In this document: positions 27,012 through 36,385 of the stretch, one piece after another
How positions within the stretch are numbered: the first letter of the stretch is position 1
Layout of the letters: the number at the start of each line of letters is the position of its first letter
NCBI RefSeq assembly: GCF_013372205.1
Contig: NZ_CP053831.1
Coordinates: forward strand, 1,488,001-1,552,000
DNA length: 64,000 bases
Origin: Campylobacter mucosalis
Lineage (GTDB): Bacteria > Campylobacterota > Campylobacteria > Campylobacterales > Campylobacteraceae
Reading direction: 5' to 3'
Translations under genes and position numbers: made by a program
Notes under the pieces: model-generated
Database searches by the model: none
Told to the model about the DNA's origin: nothing
The model's input: only the letters and a program-made list of their open reading frames with translations

Positions 27012-28220
27012 CTATTTTTGCTTTACATAAACAGGCTTTACGCCGTCACTTACAACCTCTTTTGAGATTACAACCTCATAACCGCCAAGCTCTGGAAGCT
27101 CATACATAATGTCAGTCATAACGCTCTCTATAATGCTTCTAAGCCCTCTAGCGCCGGTCTTTCTAGCTATTGCTTGCTTAGCTATCTCATTTAGTGCTTC
27201 ATCATCAAATTTTAAATTTGCCTTATCGATCGCAAATAGCTTCTGATATTGCTTTACGATAGCATTTTTTGGCTCGGTTAAAATTTTAACCATATCATCT
27301 TGTGTAATCTCATTTAAAGTAGCTACAACGTGCAGACGTCCGATAAGTTCAGGGATTAATCCAAAATGAACCAAATCCTCGCTCTCAAGCATATCTAAAA
27401 GCTTATCTTTGTCATTTTTTGAACGCTTTTCTTGAGTAAAGCCAAGCACGTTTTTACCGATACGACGCTCGATAATATCCTTTAATCCGTCAAATGCTCC
27501 ACCACAAACAAATAAAATATTTGTCGTGTCAATCTGGATAAAGTCCTGATTTGGGTGCTTCCTGCCACCTTTTGGCGGGATATTTACGACACTTCCTTCA
27601 ATAATTTTAAGCAACGCTTGTTGAACTCCCTCGCCAGAAACGTCACGCGTGATTGAGCGATTTTCACTCATTCTAGCGATTTTGTCTATCTCATCGACAA
27701 AGACAATGCCCTGCTCGGCTCTTTTTACATCGCCGTCTGCTGCTTGAAGCAAACGCGTAAGGATATTTTCAACATCCTCGCCAACATATCCAGCCTCAGT
27801 TAAACTCGTGGCGTCACAAATGGCAATTGGCACGTCAAGAAATTTCGCCAAAGTCTGTGCCATTAGCGTTTTGCCGCTACCAGTTGGGCCAACTAGCAAG
27901 ATGTTTGACTTTGAAATTTCAGTGTCATCTTTTATATCGCTTTGTTTAAAAATTCTCTTATAGTGGTTATAAACGCCAACGCTAAATACCTTTTTAGCAC
28001 GCTCTTGACCGATTACATAATTATCAAGCACAGCCTTTAGCTCTTTTGGAGTTATGTCCTTAAAGTCCACAGCCATTGGCTCATTTTCGCTCTCGCCTTT
28101 AAATAATTTATTTGCCGCACTAGCACACTCTTCGCATATAAAAGCAGTATCATCCTCGTTGTGCAAAAGTTTTTCGTCGTTTGTTTCAAATTTACCGCAA
28201 AAACTACATCTATTAACCAT
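27012..28220 (-). CDS. clpX: ATP-dependent Clp protease ATP-binding subunit ClpX
   Basis: ClpX is the AAA+ unfoldase that feeds substrates to ClpP. The 402-residue product begins with a four-cysteine zinc-binding domain (CSFCGK...CEECA). It continues with Walker A GPTGSGKT, Walker [10 protein letters not shown], the pore loop GYVGEDV, and the sensor region [14 protein letters not shown]. The IGF-type ClpP contact loop may correspond to [13 protein letters not shown]. The start overlaps the lpxA stop by 1 bp. The partner gene clpP lies 6 kb away in this window. Confidence 0.97.
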   Translation of the reverse strand: MVNRCSFCGKFETNDEKLLHNEDDTAFICEECASAANKLFKGESENEPMAVDFKDITPKELKAVLDNYVIGQERAKKVFSVGVYNHYKRIFKQSDIKDDTEISKSNILLVGPTGSGKTLMAQTLAKFLDVPIAICDATSLTEAGYVGEDVENILTRLLQAADGDVKRAEQGIVFVDEIDKIARMSENRSITRDVSGEGVQQALLKIIEGSVVNIPPKGGRKHPNQDFIQIDTTNILFVCGGAFDGLKDIIERRIGKNVLGFTQEKRSKNDKDKLLDMLESEDLVHFGLIPELIGRLHVVATLNEITQDDMVKILTEPKNAIVKQYQKLFAIDKANLKFDDEALNEIAKQAIARKTGARGLRSIIESVMTDIMYELPELGGYEVVISKEVVSDGVKPVYVKQK

Positions 28221-29008
28221 TAATCTCTCCCTTTTGCAAGTGGAATTCCGCGTGTGGTAGAAAGTATAAACTCACACATCTTTTTTACATTTTTGCTGTT
28301 TGTTTTGGCTAATAGCTCATTTGCCTGATCTTTTAGGCTTATGCCTTGATTAAATAAAAACTTGTAAGCACTAACTAAGCTCTCAACCTCATCTTTTTCA
28401 AATCTACGACGAATTCCTACCAAATTTAGACTTCTAATATAGGCCCTATTGCCCTCGGCTAAGCAAAACGGCACGACGTCCTGACTAAGCGCAGAAGCAC
28501 CAGCTATCATACAACTCTCGCCAACTTTTACAAACTGATGAATAGGCGTAAGACCACCCACGACAGCGTAATCGCCAAGCTCTACGTGTCCAGCTAGTGT
28601 GGCGTTGTTTGCTAAAATAATATTATCGCCTAAAATGCAGTCGTGTGCGATGTGGCAATATGCCATTATGAAGGCATTTTCGCCAATACGAGTTAGCCCA
28701 TCGCCCTTGTGTGTGCCTGAGTTTATCGTGCAAAATTCGCGGATTGTGGCATTTTTGCCAATTATCACGCCAGTATCGCTCTGGGCTTTGTAGCTAATAT
28801 CTTGTGGTATATCGCCTACGATTGCGTAGCTAAAAATGCGTGAATTCTCGCCAACTTGCGTCTTGCCAAGCACTCTTGCACCCTGCTTGATTGTTACATT
28901 ATCGCCTAAAACCGCATCCTTGCTAACAAAAGCATAAGCCTCGATATTTGCGTTAGCTCCTATAACTGCACCATCTTCTACCACTGCTGTATGATGAATT
29001 TTACTCAT
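28220..29008 (-). CDS. lpxA: UDP-N-acetylglucosamine acyltransferase
   Basis: LpxA adds the first acyl chain to UDP-GlcNAc in lipid A synthesis. The 262-residue product is a left-handed beta-helix with many hexapeptide repeats (for example [59 protein letters not shown]). The catalytic histidine probably lies in AYCHIAHDC. The C-terminal helical part ([16 protein letters not shown]) contains the family RRR motif. It lies between fabZ and clpX in the standard Campylobacter order. Confidence 0.96.
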   Translation of the reverse strand: MSKIHHTAVVEDGAVIGANANIEAYAFVSKDAVLGDNVTIKQGARVLGKTQVGENSRIFSYAIVGDIPQDISYKAQSDTGVIIGKNATIREFCTINSGTHKGDGLTRIGENAFIMAYCHIAHDCILGDNIILANNATLAGHVELGDYAVVGGLTPIHQFVKVGESCMIAGASALSQDVVPFCLAEGNRAYIRSLNLVGIRRRFEKDEVESLVSAYKFLFNQGISLKDQANELLAKTNSKNVKKMCEFILSTTRGIPLAKGRD

Positions 29009-29014
29009 TTTTGC

Positions 29015-29461
29015 CTACTTATCAACTATCATTGCTTTTAGTTCAGCCTGTGCACAAAGCACGTCATCAACGTATGCCTTGCCATCAAGCACCCAAATAT
29101 TGCCTTTATGTTTTAACACGTTTAAGCGGTACTCAAGTTTATCGCCAGGTCGGACTGGATGACGAAATTTCGCTCCGTCAATACTCATAAAATATACAAC
29201 TTTATTCTCAATACCAGCCTGATGTTCATCGCTCATACTTTTAAACGCTAAAACCCCACCAGCTTGTGCCATACCCTCAATAATCATAACACCAGGATAA
29301 ATCGGATGATCTGGGAAGTGCCCCTGAAAAATCGGCTCAGCAATGCTTACGTTTTTATAAGCAACTATGCTTTTTGTAGCTTCAAGAGAGGTGACTCTAT
29401 CGATAAGCAAAAATGGGAATCTATGCGGAAGTATCTTTTGAATTTCAACAACATCTATCAC
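29015..29461 (-). CDS. fabZ: 3-hydroxyacyl-[acyl-carrier-protein] dehydratase FabZ
   Basis: This hot-dog-fold enzyme removes water from 3-hydroxyacyl-ACP in fatty-acid elongation. The 148-residue product has [14 protein letters not shown] near the N terminus and the catalytic segment [23 protein letters not shown] (His and Glu). It is the first gene of the leftward fabZ-lpxA-clpX-mreB-mreC-carB run, only 6 bp before lpxA. FabZ and LpxA compete for the same acyl-ACP pool, which fits their pairing. Confidence 0.96.
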   Translation of the reverse strand: MIDVVEIQKILPHRFPFLLIDRVTSLEATKSIVAYKNVSIAEPIFQGHFPDHPIYPGVMIIEGMAQAGGVLAFKSMSDEHQAGIENKVVYFMSIDGAKFRHPVRPGDKLEYRLNVLKHKGNIWVLDGKAYVDDVLCAQAELKAMIVDK

Positions 29462-29561
29462 TTTTATACCTTTTAAATTTAAAAATTCGCTAGATTTTAC
29501 CGAATTTTTACTAAGAAAAAGATTATTATGCTATCATCACACAAAATTTAAAAGGCAAAAA

Positions 29562-30023
29562 ATGAAAAATTTAAATGGAGAAAAAATAGAGCTTAAAAAG
29601 TTTTTTAGTGGTAAAAATTTAGTCATAATCTTTTTACCAAAAGTTGGCAAAAGTGCTAAATTTCTGCCTGATGAGCTTAAAAATTTAGAGGGGCTAACGG
29701 GCTGTACTAACGAGTGCAAGGCATACGAAAATGAGCTTGATAAATTTAAAAATTTAGGCTTTGAGATAGTTGGAGTAAGCTCACTTGATACAGTACAAAT
29801 GAGGGAATTTAGCCAAAGCCTTAATGTGAGTTTTGAGCTTTTTAGCGACGATGAATTTGAGCTTGAAGAGATTTTAGAGCTAGAAACATTTAAGACGCTT
29901 GATGGAGCAAAATTTTACCACCGTCAAACGCTAGTTTTAAAAGACGGCAACGTCATAAAACGCTTTAATAAAATCGCAAAACCACAGCTAGATGCTAAAA
30001 ATTTACTAGCTGAGATTTTGTGA
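29562..30023 (+). CDS. Bcp-like peroxiredoxin
   Basis: The 153-residue product is a thioredoxin-fold peroxiredoxin of the Bcp/PrxQ type, which detoxifies peroxides. The N-terminal part (NGEKIELKKFFSGKNLVIIFLPK) matches the family. The active-site region is TGCTNECKAY, with the peroxidatic Cys followed four residues later by a second Cys, the PrxQ spacing. The usual proline-rich lead-in is altered. It is divergent from fabZ, and its own -10-like TATCAT lies near 29531. Campylobacter jejuni carries a bcp homologue at the same place; I recall that rather than having checked it. Confidence 0.75.
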   Translation: MKNLNGEKIELKKFFSGKNLVIIFLPKVGKSAKFLPDELKNLEGLTGCTNECKAYENELDKFKNLGFEIVGVSSLDTVQMREFSQSLNVSFELFSDDEFELEEILELETFKTLDGAKFYHRQTLVLKDGNVIKRFNKIAKPQLDAKNLLAEIL

Positions 30024-30029
30024 TATAAT
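30024..30029 (+). promoter_or_regulatory. Probable -10 box of the antitoxin/PIN pair
   Basis: TATAAT in the context TGTGATATAATTCCC directly follows the peroxiredoxin stop codon and lies 35 bp before the ATG at 30064. A GGATGG ribosome site is in between. Confidence 0.6.
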
Positions 30030-30063
30030 TCCCAAAAGAACAAAAACAGATAAGGATGGCAAA

Positions 30064-30309
30064 ATGGGACAAGAGTTTATAGGTTTTCATCTTGATATAC
30101 CAAAAGAACGTGAAGATTTGGTGGATTTTGCTAGGTGGTTAGTTAAAAAAGTTAATAATATAAAAAATTCGGTTAATACGAAAAATGTTGATAATGAAAC
30201 AGAAGAAAAGCTCAAAAAAGCTAAGGATTTTTTAGGTGTTGTTAAGGGCGTAGATATAACAAACGAGCAAATTAAAGAGATTAGAGCATTATCTAGGTTA
30301 AGGGCTTAG
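30064..30309 (+). CDS. Putative antitoxin of a PIN-type toxin-antitoxin pair
   Basis: The 81-residue product is not a recognised family. It is small, charged and helical, with a lysine-rich middle (WLVKKVNNIKNSVNTKN). It ends one base before the start codon of a PIN-domain toxin-like gene, the typical layout for an antitoxin. A clear promoter and ribosome site precede it. The call rests on size and context; no DNA-binding domain is identified. Confidence 0.5.
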   Translation: MGQEFIGFHLDIPKEREDLVDFARWLVKKVNNIKNSVNTKNVDNETEEKLKKAKDFLGVVKGVDITNEQIKEIRALSRLRA

Positions 30310-30310
30310 A

Positions 30311-30919
30311 ATGCAAAAAGTCTTTTTAGATATAAATTTTGTTTGTGATTTGATGTTAGAGGACAGAATATACAGCAAACTATCGATAACAGGAATTTAG
30401 TAATCTTATTAAAGGCAAAGTTGCAGTGACAGTTTCATCTACTTCTATACCAACCATATATTACATAGCAAGTAATGCCTACAAAGAAAATCAGTTTTTT
30501 ATCCAACAGATGATATCTTTACGCAATCAAGCCAGTGTTTTTAATAATAAACTAGCTAAAGACAATGCTTTTGAAGTAGCTAAATTTTTTATAGATGAAA
30601 TTTTAAAAGAACCCAAACAAGATAACAACAAAAAACTAGTCATAGAGGCATTGCATTCAATGTGTAATAATGGTGTTGTTGAGCTATTGCCTACTACGTC
30701 TATTGCTACAATAGAAGCTATAAATATTGCAAAGATAATCCAAGTAATGATTTAGAAGATGTTTTACAGTATTTTATAGCCAAAGAAAATGGCTGTGATG
30801 TTATTTATACAAACGACAAAAATTTCCCTAAACTTGACATACCGCTAAAACGAACCGACCCTAATATGCCTGATTATATACCAGAAAATTTTAACCTACC
30901 CGTTAATCTTAGCCAGTAA
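30311..30919 (+). pseudogene. PIN-domain toxin gene with two compensating frameshifts
   Basis: The first frame gives a PIN start (QKVFLDINFVCDLML, with the first metal-binding Asp) and stops at 30398. From about 30390 the next frame gives QEFSNLIKGKVAVTVSSTS and TIYYIASNAYKENQF, running to 30755. From about 30731 the original frame resumes with KDNPSNDLEDVLQYFIAKENG and VIYTNDKNF, the C-terminal PIN acidic motif, ending at 30919. The two slips cancel (one extra base near 30,385-30,395, one missing near 30,729). PIN toxins are RNases. As it stands no full protein is made, unless there is a sequencing error. The 3' end overlaps fliI by 24 bp. Confidence 0.8.
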
Positions 30920-32206
30920 CTCTTGTATCTCTTTAAACTCAAGGCACTCCTCAGAGCTTTGCTTTAAAAAATCATACATGTAGTCTTTTTTAGCAATCGC
31001 GTTATCAAGCTCTCTGTCATTGCCACGCTGATATGCACCGATACGAAGCAAAATTTCATTCTCTTTTAAAAGCGAGTAAAGACGCTTAAATTTCATGGCA
31101 TTTTGCTTATGCTCTTTATCTATCACGTCGCCCATTACACGAGAGGCTGAATTTTGAATGTTTATTGGCGGATAAATGCCAAAGTCCGTAAGCTCACGAC
31201 TAAGCACGATGTGTCCGTCAAGGATCGAGCGGCTCTGATCTGCTATTGGGTCACTCATATCATCGCCCTCAACAAGCACGGTAAAAAACGCTGTTATCGA
31301 GCCCTTGCCTTCCTCTTTGCCAGCTCGCTCCATAAGCTGTGGCAAGAGCGTAAGGGAGCTTGGGGGATAGCCCTTTGAGGTCGGAGGCTCTCCAAGGCTA
31401 AGCCCTATTTCACGCTGAGCCATAGCAAAACGAGTAACACTATCCATTATAAAAAGCACGTCAAGCCCCTGCTCTTTAAAATACTCAGCCACACTCATAG
31501 CACAAAAAGCCCCGTATTTACGCATTAGCGAACTATCATCAGATGTAGCTACGATGATGACGGTTCCTGTTAAATCCCCACCCAAATTTTTCTCTATAAA
31601 CTCAGGCACCTCCCTGCCACGCTCCCCGATTAAAGCGACGACTTTTATTGGGGCCAGAGTGTTTTTTACTATCATTCCCATAAGAGTTGATTTGCCAACT
31701 CCAGAACCAGCAAAAATCCCAAGCTTTTGCCCTTTGCCACAGGTTAAAAGCCCGTCAATCGCCTTTATGCCGACACTAAACGGCTCATTTATAAGCCCTC
31801 TTTTCATAGCGTCAATCGGAGCTCTCATAATCGGCATAAAATCACTCGTTTCAATCGCACCCTTGCCGTCAATCGGACGCATAAATGGGTCAACCACACG
31901 CCCGAGCAACGCATCTCCAACAGGTATATTCATACCCTGATCACTCATATAGACAAAGTCGCCTATCTTAAATCCCTCAACAAAGCCAAATGGGCTTACA
32001 AAGGACACCTCATCGCTTATTTGCGTGACCATACCCACTTCACTCTTACTCTTATCTCGCGATACGATATTTACTATATCTCCGATACTTGGACGAAGTC
32101 CTTTTATCTCAATAGTCGTCGCACTAATCTTTGTGATAACTCCAAAAACATTTGAAAGTGATAAATTTTCGCTTTGTAGTTTTAAATTTAGACGCTTTAA
32201 ACTCAA
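30896..32206 (-). CDS. fliI: Flagellum-specific ATPase FliI
   Basis: FliI is the hexameric ATPase that assists type III export of flagellar subunits. The 436-residue product shows Walker [16 protein letters not shown], the [13 protein letters not shown] motif shared with F1 beta subunits, Walker [35 protein letters not shown], and a normal C terminus. The start overlaps the end of folE by 4 bp. The 3' end converges on the broken PIN gene. Confidence 0.96.
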   Translation of the reverse strand: MSLKRLNLKLQSENLSLSNVFGVITKISATTIEIKGLRPSIGDIVNIVSRDKSKSEVGMVTQISDEVSFVSPFGFVEGFKIGDFVYMSDQGMNIPVGDALLGRVVDPFMRPIDGKGAIETSDFMPIMRAPIDAMKRGLINEPFSVGIKAIDGLLTCGKGQKLGIFAGSGVGKSTLMGMIVKNTLAPIKVVALIGERGREVPEFIEKNLGGDLTGTVIIVATSDDSSLMRKYGAFCAMSVAEYFKEQGLDVLFIMDSVTRFAMAQREIGLSLGEPPTSKGYPPSSLTLLPQLMERAGKEEGKGSITAFFTVLVEGDDMSDPIADQSRSILDGHIVLSRELTDFGIYPPINIQNSASRVMGDVIDKEHKQNAMKFKRLYSLLKENEILLRIGAYQRGNDRELDNAIAKKDYMYDFLKQSSEECLEFKEIQELLAKING

Positions 32207-32775
32207 AAACGAAGCTCCTTAGGGGAATTTATAAGCGAGAAAAACTCCTTTCTCGTTTCAGCATTTTTAATAAACGCCCCACGAAGTGCCGAAGTAGTCG
32301 TGATTGAGTTTATCTTTTGCACTCCACGCATCTCAACACACATATGCCTTGCCTCAACCACGACGCCAACGCCCTTAGGCGATATAACATCTTGCAACGC
32401 CTCTGCTATCTGCTCTGTCATCTGCTCTTGTATCTGAAGCCTTCTTGCAAATATATTAACCATGCGTGGAATTTTGCTTAGTCCAACGACCTTGCCATTT
32501 GGTATGTAAGCTACGTGAACACGCCCAATTATAGGCAAAAGATGATGTTCGCAAAGGCTATAAAACTCAATATCTCTTATCAAAACCATCTCATTATTTG
32601 AACTCTCAAAAAGCGCGTCCCCAAGCACCTCTTTTGGATCCTGAGAGTAACCACTAGTTAAAAACTGATAAGCCTTATAAACCCTTTCTGGCGTCTTGAT
32701 AAGCCCCTCTCTATTAACGTCCTCGCCGATAATTTTTAACATATTTTTGACTGAATTTTCAAAACTCTCTTGCAT
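32203..32775 (-). CDS. folE: GTP cyclohydrolase I
   Basis: FolE converts GTP to 7,8-dihydroneopterin triphosphate at the head of folate and queuosine-type pathways. The 190-residue product has the zinc site in [22 protein letters not shown] (Cys-His-His) and a second Cys in [14 protein letters not shown], followed by STTTSALRG-type sequence ([13 protein letters not shown]). I chose the ATG at 32775 because GGAG lies nine bases upstream; an ATG at 32787 is in the same frame. It is coupled to fliI by a 4-bp overlap. Confidence 0.95.
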   Translation of the reverse strand: MQESFENSVKNMLKIIGEDVNREGLIKTPERVYKAYQFLTSGYSQDPKEVLGDALFESSNNEMVLIRDIEFYSLCEHHLLPIIGRVHVAYIPNGKVVGLSKIPRMVNIFARRLQIQEQMTEQIAEALQDVISPKGVGVVVEARHMCVEMRGVQKINSITTTSALRGAFIKNAETRKEFFSLINSPKELRF

Positions 32776-32888
32776 AATTTGCTCCATAAATTTAAATATG
32801 TATTTTATATAAAAACGCCTTAATAAATTTAATAATAAGGAAAATTTTGATATATTTTGAGCAAATTTTTACATTTTAAAGGAATTAA

Positions 32889-34217
32889 ATGCAGATTACA
32901 ACTAAAGCTTTAGATAGTGTTAATACAGAAGTTAGCACAAAAATAAGCAACGAACAGATAAAAGCTAGTGTGGAAAAACTAGCAAAACAAGCCGCAAAAA
33001 CTATGAAAATAGACGGCTTTAGAAAAGGACACGTCCCAACGGCAGTGGTATTAAAACGCTACGGCTCGGAGCTTGAAAAAGACGCAGAGCAAGATGTGTT
33101 TAAAGATATTTTAAAAGACGCTCTAGTAGAGCTTAAAAAATCAAATAGCGACGTTATAGGCGAACCAACAATAGACAAATTTGATCGCAAAGATGACGGC
33201 ACTATCGATGTTTTAATGACTATATCATTTAAGCCTAAAGTAGACGTGACTGGCTATGAAGCGTTAATACCTGATTTTTCAACTCCAAGAGTTCTTAAAA
33301 AAGATATAGATGAGAAGAAAAATGAAATTTTAAAAATGATCGCTCCACTTGAAAAAGTTGAGAAAAAACGTGCCTTAAAGAGCGGGGATTTTGCGAAATT
33401 TGACTTTGAGGGCTTTGTTGACGGCGTAGCATTTGATGGCGGAAAGGCTGAAAATTATCTACTTGAAATTGGCTCAGGTCAGTTTATACCGGGCTTTGAA
33501 GACGGTATGATAGGATTAAAGCCGGGCGAAGAAAAGGACGTTGAAGTAACTTTCCCAGCCGAGTATGGTGCAGCAAATTTAGCAGGAAAACCAGCTGTAT
33601 TTAAAGTAAAACTACACGAAATCCAAGAGAGAAAAATCCCTGAAACACTTGATGAAAATACACTAAAAGGCATATTGCCAAATGAAGAAAATCCAACAGA
33701 AGAGCTTCTTGAAGAGCGTATAAAAGAGCAAATCAAGCAAGAGAAAATGATAAATCTTGTAAATGAAGAGCTAAAGCCAAAATTTGCAGAAGCTGTAGTT
33801 GAGAAATTTAAATTTGACGTGCCAAAAAATATCGTTGAGCAAGAGATTGATATGCAGTTTAGAAACGCGTGGTCAAGCTTTAGCGAAGATGAGATGAAAA
33901 AATTTAGAGAGGATAAAGACGCTCTTATTAAAAAACGTGACGAGTTTAGAAAAGACGCTGAAAATAGCGTTCGTTTAACATTTATCATCGATGAATTAGC
34001 TCGTGTTAGAGGCGTAAAAATCGCCGATCAAGAGGTTATACAAGCTATATATTTTGAAGCTTACAGAACAGGCAGAGATCCAAAAGCTCATCTTGAGATG
34101 TATAAAAATCAAGGAATGCTACCAGCCATAAAAATGTCAATGATCGAAGAAAAGCTATTTAACGAAATGTTTAGCAAAGATGATAAAAAATCAGCTAAAA
34201 AAGAGAAGGCAGAGTAA
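32889..34217 (+). CDS. tig: Trigger factor
   Basis: This ribosome-bound chaperone and peptidyl-prolyl isomerase meets nascent chains. The 442-residue product has the N-terminal ribosome-binding loop in [17 protein letters not shown] (family GFRxGkxP), and an FKBP-type isomerase domain at about 150-240 ([34 protein letters not shown]). A long helical C-terminal chaperone region follows and ends in a lysine-rich tail. It overlaps clpP by 1 bp, so chaperone and protease are made together. Confidence 0.96.
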   Translation: MQITTKALDSVNTEVSTKISNEQIKASVEKLAKQAAKTMKIDGFRKGHVPTAVVLKRYGSELEKDAEQDVFKDILKDALVELKKSNSDVIGEPTIDKFDRKDDGTIDVLMTISFKPKVDVTGYEALIPDFSTPRVLKKDIDEKKNEILKMIAPLEKVEKKRALKSGDFAKFDFEGFVDGVAFDGGKAENYLLEIGSGQFIPGFEDGMIGLKPGEEKDVEVTFPAEYGAANLAGKPAVFKVKLHEIQERKIPETLDENTLKGILPNEENPTEELLEERIKEQIKQEKMINLVNEELKPKFAEAVVEKFKFDVPKNIVEQEIDMQFRNAWSSFSEDEMKKFREDKDALIKKRDEFRKDAENSVRLTFIIDELARVRGVKIADQEVIQAIYFEAYRTGRDPKAHLEMYKNQGMLPAIKMSMIEEKLFNEMFSKDDKKSAKKEKAE

Positions 34218-34807
34218 TGAGCTACTACGTTCCTGTCGTAGTTGAAAGAACCGGAAAAGGTGAGAGAAGCTACGATATATACTCACGCCTTTTAAAGGAT
34301 AGGATAGTAATGCTAAGCGGACAAATAGAAGACGGTATGGCGTCTTCTATCGTGGCTCAGCTACTTTTTTTAGAGGCAGAAGATCCTGATAAAGATATAT
34401 ACCTATATATAAATAGCCCCGGCGGTGTGGTAACTAGCGGTTTTAGCATATATGACACGATGAACTACATAAAGCCAGATGTCTGCACTATCTGTATCGG
34501 TCAAGCTGCTTCGATGGGTGCATTTTTGCTTAGCTCTGGTGCAAAAGGCAAACGATATGCACTTACAAATTCACGCATTATGATACATCAGCCACTAGGC
34601 GGAGCACAAGGTCAGGCAACTGACATCGAGATTCAGGCACGTGAAATTTTACGCTTAAAAGATAGTCTAAATACGATTTTGGCAAAAAATACTGGTCAAA
34701 AACTGCCAAAAATCATCAAAGATACCGAGCGTGACAATTTTATGAACGCCAATGAAGCAAAAGAGTATGGTCTAATAGATAAAATTTTAGAAAAGAGTTT
34801 TAAGTAA
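34217..34807 (+). CDS. clpP: ATP-dependent Clp protease proteolytic subunit
   Basis: ClpP forms the barrel-shaped serine protease that works with ClpX. The 196-residue product keeps the full catalytic triad context: Ser in [21 protein letters not shown], His in [20 protein letters not shown], and Asp in [24 protein letters not shown]. It starts inside the tig stop codon and is 10 bp ahead of a GGDEF-like gene. Confidence 0.97.
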   Translation: MSYYVPVVVERTGKGERSYDIYSRLLKDRIVMLSGQIEDGMASSIVAQLLFLEAEDPDKDIYLYINSPGGVVTSGFSIYDTMNYIKPDVCTICIGQAASMGAFLLSSGAKGKRYALTNSRIMIHQPLGGAQGQATDIEIQAREILRLKDSLNTILAKNTGQKLPKIIKDTERDNFMNANEAKEYGLIDKILEKSFK

Positions 34808-34817
34808 AGGTCTAGTT

Positions 34818-35840
34818 TTGATAAAAATAAACGAGGCGCCTAATAGACGCAACCAAAGGCTAAATACAAACGACGCTGTCTACATCAAGCCTCCCGAAGA
34901 GAGCGATATATATCAGTTTTCTGAAAGTGTGTTAAAAGAGCTTAGCGAGAACAATATTCCGTCCATCCCTAGCAACTACTCAATATATTTTGACAAAATG
35001 CTTGGCGAACGTAGCGGTGCTTTTAAAGAGAAGCTTGGCGAGGTGATTTTATCTTACGAGCAAAGCGACTCATCAGCACAGCAAGATGGGCAAGTTCATA
35101 TCGAAAAAGAGATCAAGCAGAGCTTTGCACAGATAAAAAGTATGCTTCAAGCCGTGGCTCTTATTTATAAAAATTTAGGACTTATGAAGGGCTTGGTTGC
35201 GCGTCATTTGTCAAACCTACGTAGCAATACAGACATACTAGCCACTCAAAATGTCATAAGTGCTTTTAACGAAGATCTTATCAAGCTAAACACCCTAATG
35301 GATAAACATGTTGATGTTATAAAGGTAAACTACGAAGAGATAGGCAAGATGTTTAAGCTCATTGAAGAACAAGCAGTTTATGACTCAACGTATGACATCT
35401 ATAATAAAAAATTTCTAGTAGGAACTCTACAACTCGAACTAGACGCCGTAAAAAGATATGGCTATAAATCATCTTTTTTGCTAATTAAAGCAGATAATAG
35501 TATGATGGCCGGTATTAAAAATTTAAGAGATAAAAGCCTACTTTTAAAGAAAATTTCAAGCATACTGACAAAAACATCAAGAAAGAGCGACATTATCGGA
35601 CACTATGGTGACGGAATTTTTGTAATCATAATGAGGCACACTGACTCAGCAGGTGCAGAACAAGCGTGTCGTAGGATAAAAGATCTATTTTTAAAAACAG
35701 TAGTAGCCATAGAGGATAAAAAAATCGCCATACAGACAAAATCGGTCTTTGGCACACTAGAAAAAGACATAAGTATGGAAGAAACTCTAGCAAACACTCT
35801 TGACGCACTAGAAAAGAACACAAATTCGGAGCAAATTTGA
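34818..35840 (+). CDS. Degenerate GGDEF-domain protein
   Basis: The 340-residue product has an N-terminal helical region and a C-terminal GGDEF (diguanylate cyclase) fold at about 190-335 (YDSTYDIYNKKFLVGTLQLEL, SKILTKTSRKSDIIGHYGDGIFVIIM). The signature is HYGDGIF instead of the usual RYGGDEF, so two key positions are changed and cyclase activity is doubtful. It may act as a receptor or structural module. The start is a TTG with AAAGG upstream. It sits between clpP and def, a spot that is empty in C. jejuni as I recall it, and overlaps def by 4 bp. Confidence 0.75.
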   Translation: MIKINEAPNRRNQRLNTNDAVYIKPPEESDIYQFSESVLKELSENNIPSIPSNYSIYFDKMLGERSGAFKEKLGEVILSYEQSDSSAQQDGQVHIEKEIKQSFAQIKSMLQAVALIYKNLGLMKGLVARHLSNLRSNTDILATQNVISAFNEDLIKLNTLMDKHVDVIKVNYEEIGKMFKLIEEQAVYDSTYDIYNKKFLVGTLQLELDAVKRYGYKSSFLLIKADNSMMAGIKNLRDKSLLLKKISSILTKTSRKSDIIGHYGDGIFVIIMRHTDSAGAEQACRRIKDLFLKTVVAIEDKKIAIQTKSVFGTLEKDISMEETLANTLDALEKNTNSEQI

Positions 35841-36385
35841 TACTAGAAGTCCTTACATATCCAAACAAAAAGCTATTTGAACGCTCAATCGAAGTAAGCG
35901 TTTTTGACGAAAATTTGCACAAACTACTTGATGATATGTATGATACGATGATCGCAAAAGAAGGGATTGGGTTGGCTGCCATTCAGATTGGAGTGGCAAA
36001 ACGCGTGTTTATCGTAAATCTAGTGAAAGAAGACGGTGTGCAAGACAAGGCAGACCTTATTGAAGTGATAAATCCAATCTTTAGCGAAAAAACTGGCGAG
36101 TGCGTCTATCAAGAGGGGTGTTTATCTGTGCCTGGATACTACGATGACGTTAAACGAGCCGAACGTGTTAGACTAGATTATCAAGATCGTTTTGGAAACT
36201 CGCAAACTATCGAGACCGACGGGCTTTTAGCAATTGCGCTTCAACACGAAAACGACCACTTAGACGGACACCTTTTTATTGAACGTATCGGTTTTAATAA
36301 ACGCAAAAAATTTGATAAAGAATTTAAACAGGGCAAAAAACAAGACAAACCTGCAAATAGGAAAGTCGCAAAAAAAGAGCGATGA
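35837..36385 (+). CDS. def: Peptide deformylase
   Basis: This metalloenzyme removes the formyl group from new proteins. The 182-residue product has all three motifs: GIGLAAIQIG (family GxGLAAxQ), EGCLSVPG with the metal-binding Cys, and QHENDHLDG (HExxH) with two metal-binding His. A TTG start overlaps the previous stop (TTGA). The last 20 residues are a lysine-rich extension (KQGKKQDKPANRKVAKKER), a little longer than usual. It overlaps comM by 4 bp. Confidence 0.96.
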   Translation: MILEVLTYPNKKLFERSIEVSVFDENLHKLLDDMYDTMIAKEGIGLAAIQIGVAKRVFIVNLVKEDGVQDKADLIEVINPIFSEKTGECVYQEGCLSVPGYYDDVKRAERVRLDYQDRFGNSQTIETDGLLAIALQHENDHLDGHLFIERIGFNKRKKFDKEFKQGKKQDKPANRKVAKKER

